Shown piece by piece: positions 41,301 to 42,988 of a DNA stretch of 42,988 nucleotides. The DNA is from a virus. The translations under genes and the position numbers were made by a program. The stretch covers positions 1 to 42,988 of IMG/VR virus record IMGVR_UViG_3300025669_000070; one strand, given 5' to 3'. The notes beneath the pieces are model-generated. The model saw only the letters and a program-made list of their open reading frames with translations, had not been told where the DNA came from and did no database searches. Position 1 is the first letter of the stretch; each line of letters begins with the position of its first letter.

Positions 41301-42047
41301 AACTGGGTTTTTAATATCTTCTACCGATGGAACCCTTGCTCTTAATTCTTCATGAGGTACAAACTTAGCAGCCTTGCCTATCCAAAAATCTCTAACTTTG
41401 CCTAAATATTCTTGCTCAGGCAAACCAAGTCCTTCAATAGTATCTTTCATTATGGCTGCCGCATTTGACATATTAGCCATAGCTCCGCTGCCTATTCCTA
41501 TCGTACCACTTACTACGCCTTTAGCTAATTCGGTACCCGAAGCAACCCTGGCACTAGGTTCAAACGGGTCAGACATGCCAGCGAATAACCCACCAGCCGA
41601 AGTCGGGCCAAGCTCCTGTACTAATTCTTCTTTACGTTTTTCGGGAGTAAATGACTGTGAATCTTGTGTTAAAAAACCACCGACACCCTCTGGTGATTCC
41701 AATGGCTTTCGCTGTGAAAAATCATTTATAGCGTTGGGTACCAAACCACCTTCAATAATACTTTGTAGATTTTTAATGTTTTGTGGGACAAACTTCTCGT
41801 TAGCTACTTCTGGCTCATCAAACACCTCACCGCCGCCAAAATCAAACTCAGCATTGGATGGATCATCCTTGCCAGCTATAAATGATTCTGCCGAACCTGG
41901 TAGGATGGAGGCGGGGGCTGGGGGTAAAACATTGCTAGCAGTAGACGTAGGTTCAAAATCAGCAACCGACAGTCCAGACGTTTTAGGCTCAAAATCATCT
42001 ACCGACAGTTTAAGAGACTTCGATTCAAAATCTTCAACAGTTAGCAT
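35352..42047 (-). CDS. Giant polyvalent virion protein with ADP-ribosyltransferase-like domain (2231 aa)
   Basis: The start is ATG 42047, five bases after GGGAG. N-terminus: three repeats of L(S/T)VxDFE(P/S) in residues 2-37. A hydrophobic helical part lies around 180-330. Two copies of a ~50-residue domain (GTEYTLI...NAKRIA near 569-623 and DGIEFKIF...ARNIA near 899-949) flank a segment at ~663-819 with FFRGESG, LGYDSLSYQDD and an ending VFDINQL. This is the ART-PolyVal type of ADP-ribosyltransferase-like domain. The C-terminal ~450 residues (NPLRYNSRNQLGDLE, IPFYSWMKKNATFWPR and a membrane-like helix near 2000) match large polyvalent-protein ends. Probably packed in the head and injected with DNA. 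Confidence 0.8.
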   Translation of the reverse strand: MLTVEDFESKSLKLSVDDFEPKTSGLSVADFEPTSTASNVLPPAPASILPGSAESFIAGKDDPSNAEFDFGGGEVFDEPEVANEKFVPQNIKNLQSIIEGGLVPNAINDFSQRKPLESPEGVGGFLTQDSQSFTPEKRKEELVQELGPTSAGGLFAGMSDPFEPSARVASGTELAKGVVSGTIGIGSGAMANMSNAAAIMKDTIEGLGLPEQEYLGKVRDFWIGKAAKFVPHEELRARVPSVEDIKNPVDAISWANGVIGQQIPVLASIIGASTVVGPAGGFAVASMMETGDIYLNIYKKTGETAPWVSTTFGTIAGALELLPINRLLKKTGTKKAFQNAVVKELTAMGYIKKTTTGMAIQGGFESLTEGGQAIINIAAMRVVERNADWFTDEEVSQIVNSMASGYLVGGLSGGPTEIVEHGQKLDQQGERVKQTVDAFNIAQNSQKRKQFQQEFETGQRRALTSLADITQPVGVVEDLKRDFNLAQEQRATETEDLQAMAQQTIDEQTQKQPKLTKQQKKNLRSKGAAERRQASLEKQRQIDSDLADGVKTEPTETEPVQVSLGKTEVISGTEYTLIKDATGHGIQARDVESGEVIGIIHHPSASVAKKEFKNTVNNAKRIADITIQPPAPQPSETTPQEVIKADAAGVGDLVPTAKEGDKIFFRGESGPKRTTGLINLTENKDAAAAFIRGGTFASEEEAMDAFESGQVEEELSQVQVLKADAKNTLSITDNKALGVLSKLSSEGDPEASKIINDAMFRQVKNQSTLGWWVNTKPHTQEAWDKVLIPQLKELGYDSLSYQDDVMLGKTTAVFDINQLTPVREFTTKPTKTAPKVTQSDLKRPEVADPVTTTPDKKPTQSAIQATTKPVVDQKSPEVSQKTDKIEAFRKGETIKVVDGIEFKIFKGHKGPSIRTFDIDSGETITVKSFPTKAAARKAFNEAVKSARNIAKPVPAKKSSYTFIEKKWVALPKLVDTGTNLLMPKGTADRTKIGMRGRQELDRLPTRLPAVIKALKVKTDEVWEITNTKGENYWLAPKKAIAEVRAELGEDAFVRNPAPERSKKQKINDHLLNLKAQQRKNPLMQDHHIGQVLNNIIEGEPDLNMSDAGPGAMKFIQEYRDEQGTTGLGEGDAETVAQPLSVEEEILRADSGEIVDDIFGGLEEAQTGEVDLDLFDQSLAKEGATGEQKEFLDIEDFKTDKTKDEVNEAGDIEGQSKLFESGVTKKKPAPIKKKAPESKPDEGDLFTPDPTTEEDIDGPGGFAALPGKGRPKGKKQVPRLTMDKIKSPDAEIEGLFEETNIAPNDMRNKASEIVFKIKGGIRERFVNTPHIIRTPANALARDIIRTLPEIQRAAKEQAIRDIIDFLNGDGSVQALDKAGLELLRRKVFAQDQLYEANLERSVARGITVEQWEAENKRLDGEIALTPSVKKAFEARQKLWDDVGKDLLDRGVLDQEGYDNKTYIRHFVLDYMDSIKIFKGGRKSLKEPYRVYKTGRIENIKDISTNYLSVEVQALSDIYADNAIEDAQIEIAEYHDKTAEFKQAAKDKNFEILVGGKDMVKRIRELEGKVAESLEGGNAQKSDERAMRKEWIGELNELDPTRPFRQRIAIHMSKFAKLKDIDNKDITMAELAAEAKLQTEAALSARGVFKAISDRKKFINEQLGKHFRTTADMARLKGYAEWWTKRPNLVYHAKTVDEAVINSIVEANGGEMGDTLEIPRSAIRDALVMGKRSGIFIPADIAAQLDDLPVNHVSNMMVESFTKPAVLAIKRWYLRINPLRYNSRNQLGDLERFNASGHMRAALLVPKAIEHLMKKDSPEFKGAVKYGTIGTSLWHEMGDVSKIKEFERFKNITTPKGFKDATKFVMTAPFKAASFVGTLEQNLTQFREDVLRMALYLETLENIKAGNKLRHWAGDEADINAIAEVNPERAAAKLSRETMVDYGDFTPWENNVLRNGAIPFYSWMKKNATFWPRVLINATKEGTAEGKKAGKKVAVVAGLNMAKWAVRVLAGYAAAHWWNNRDEEARNKEESLAFWKRGTPHINIGNKTLWGQTALSDFAEWFDAPELAALQWRRDAGFIPQGEFAMEAAKIIAKAPVNKVIQSLNPFLKAPGTAIFGMTAFPDALEAKHVAKAGSIKALKRAILDILGADAKKFIEAGQGKRTIEDALYAYFAGWWIKPTDPQTLIDQIKRTKAYSTLKNDSQTTGRKAGGAKSGKERSFQEGKIRARAVNKL

Positions 42048-42048
42048 A

Positions 42049-42985
42049 TTAACTCCCAAGTGTATCTATAAATGCTTGTTTTTCTTCTCTAGTAGCGTTT
42101 GGATTCTGCGATATGAACGCATCATATTTAGCCTGCTGGACAGGGGTAACGCCAGTTGCTTGTTTCTTTATGGGAGCCACTACTCCTACATTTTCTTCTT
42201 CAGATGGCTCATCACCTTCAAAGCTACCGCTAGCCTTCTTCCTGATATCATCATTAGCACGCTGAAGCTCACCCTTCCTCTGTGCTAAACGATTGAGAGC
42301 AGAGCTGGATAGATATTCAGGATCAGTTACGGTTTTTCCTCTCGACGCTTCTACCTTATCTTCAATGTCATTTATATTACTTAGGTTATCCCTGAAAGCG
42401 GTATGACCTAAAGCTAATGACTCCTTGGACATGCCGCCACCGCTACCACCCCGTCTGACTTTCGCTATATCCATCTTGTTCTTTTGCACCAAAGCATCAT
42501 GGGAAGCAATAGCATCCGCTCTCATCTTATAGAAGTTCAGGTTATTATCTTCTGGGGTAGCTAGTGGATTCTGTTCTATATCTGGAGTTCTCCCTGCAAA
42601 CTCTCTCAGGGTTTTATTATTATTTAAGCCGAAATTAACAATAGCATTGTCAATTACGCTATTTCCTTCTTGTCCTATCTTCTTCTTTGTTATAATATTG
42701 GTTATTTGGTTCTGTGCCTGGACTGGCGTTTTACCGTCTGGGTCCATTATACTCATACCCTGGCTTAAAAATCCAAAATACTTCTTCTGATCTGCGGGGG
42801 ACAGGGTTTGTCCGTGAGCGAGCATCATTGGCAATACTTTATTAAACTCTGCATTTTGTTTCATCTTGAGTTCATACTGCCTCCTTGTTTCCGCTTCTCT
42901 TAATTTACGTTCATTCTCGGAAGCAATTAACGCATCTTCACGATTCCTATCCTCAGTTCTCTGAGAATCTTCACGTTTATTCTCA
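42049..42985 (-). CDS. C-terminal part of the 347-aa virion-type helical protein (5' end at 233)
   Basis: The frame is open from the right edge to the stop at 42049-42051. The visible internal ATG at 42864 is residue 77 of the full 347-aa protein that starts at 233 on the other side of the contig join. Features: a Gly-rich linker (RRGGSGGGMSKE) after a helical region, a charged helix (RLAQRKGELQRANDDI) and an acidic stretch (EGDEPSEEEN), then a short C-terminal helix (TREEKQAFIDTL). Stop and next start lie two bases apart. Unknown function; likely an internal virion protein. Confidence 0.8.
42860..42985. repeat. Direct terminal repeat, right copy
   Basis: Identical to positions 1-126. The final three bases of the window differ from the continuation at 127. 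Confidence 0.93.
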
Positions 42986-42988
42986 TGC

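Noticed and set aside
41374-42288. Plus-strand open frame of 304 codons opposite the giant gene
   Set aside because: Antisense to two convincing genes, Pro/Ser-rich, no ribosome site. A codon-bias shadow.

Overview
The window is essentially one complete genome of a tailed double-stranded DNA bacteriophage. It looks podovirus-like: there is a portal, scaffold, capsid, short-tail adaptor, beta-propeller nozzle and a giant ejected-type protein, but no tape-measure gene of the siphovirus type and no sheath or baseplate. The first 126 bases recur exactly at positions 42860-42985, and the gene at the left edge (1-233) continues in frame into the gene at the right edge (42049 onward). The contig is therefore a circular or circularly permuted genome of about 42.86 kb. 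The host is not identifiable. Lipoprotein and spanin-like genes suggest, but do not prove, a Gram-negative host. I see no integrase, DNA polymerase, RNA polymerase or recognisable endolysin.

Three transcription units explain almost everything. (1) A late unit on the minus strand starts at a sigma70-type promoter at 19156-19184. It runs leftward through small terminase, three small genes, large terminase, tail fibre, portal, scaffold, capsid, minor virion proteins, an intrinsic terminator at 6780-6806, tail adaptor, holin-like protein, appendage protein, nozzle, an S74-domain protein, and across the contig ends into a 347-aa helical protein and a 2231-aa polyvalent protein. It ends at an inverted repeat/terminator at 35284-35332. 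(2) An early unit on the minus strand starts at a near-consensus promoter (35265-35293) built into that same inverted repeat. It runs leftward through a Cas4-like nuclease, Sak4-like ATPase, SSB-like protein, helicase, VRR-NUC nuclease, many small accessory genes, a PP-loop sulfotransferase-like protein, a DNA methyltransferase, a lipoprotein, primase-polymerase/helicase, a candidate origin, a probable lysis cassette and a small sigma factor. (3) A short plus-strand unit (19285-21759) starts at a promoter divergent from the late one. It encodes nine small proteins, several with CxxC pairs, one HTH-like and one HhH-like. It meets the early unit tail to tail at 21756-21759.

The most notable features are: a compact iteron/AT-rich candidate origin (23214-23455) next to the prim-pol/helicase gene; a combined terminator and promoter at 35265-35332 with an almost leaderless first gene; a candidate -1 frameshift on A AAA AAA at 30225-30231; a protein module shared by two different tail proteins; a giant virion protein with a probable ADP-ribosyltransferase domain and internal repeats; and several small overlapping genes under 60 codons.

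Genes are tightly packed, with ATGA, GTGA or TAATG junctions almost everywhere. I moved many starts to the ATG with the best Shine-Dalgarno spacing. Functional calls come from reading motifs by eye. No database search was run.
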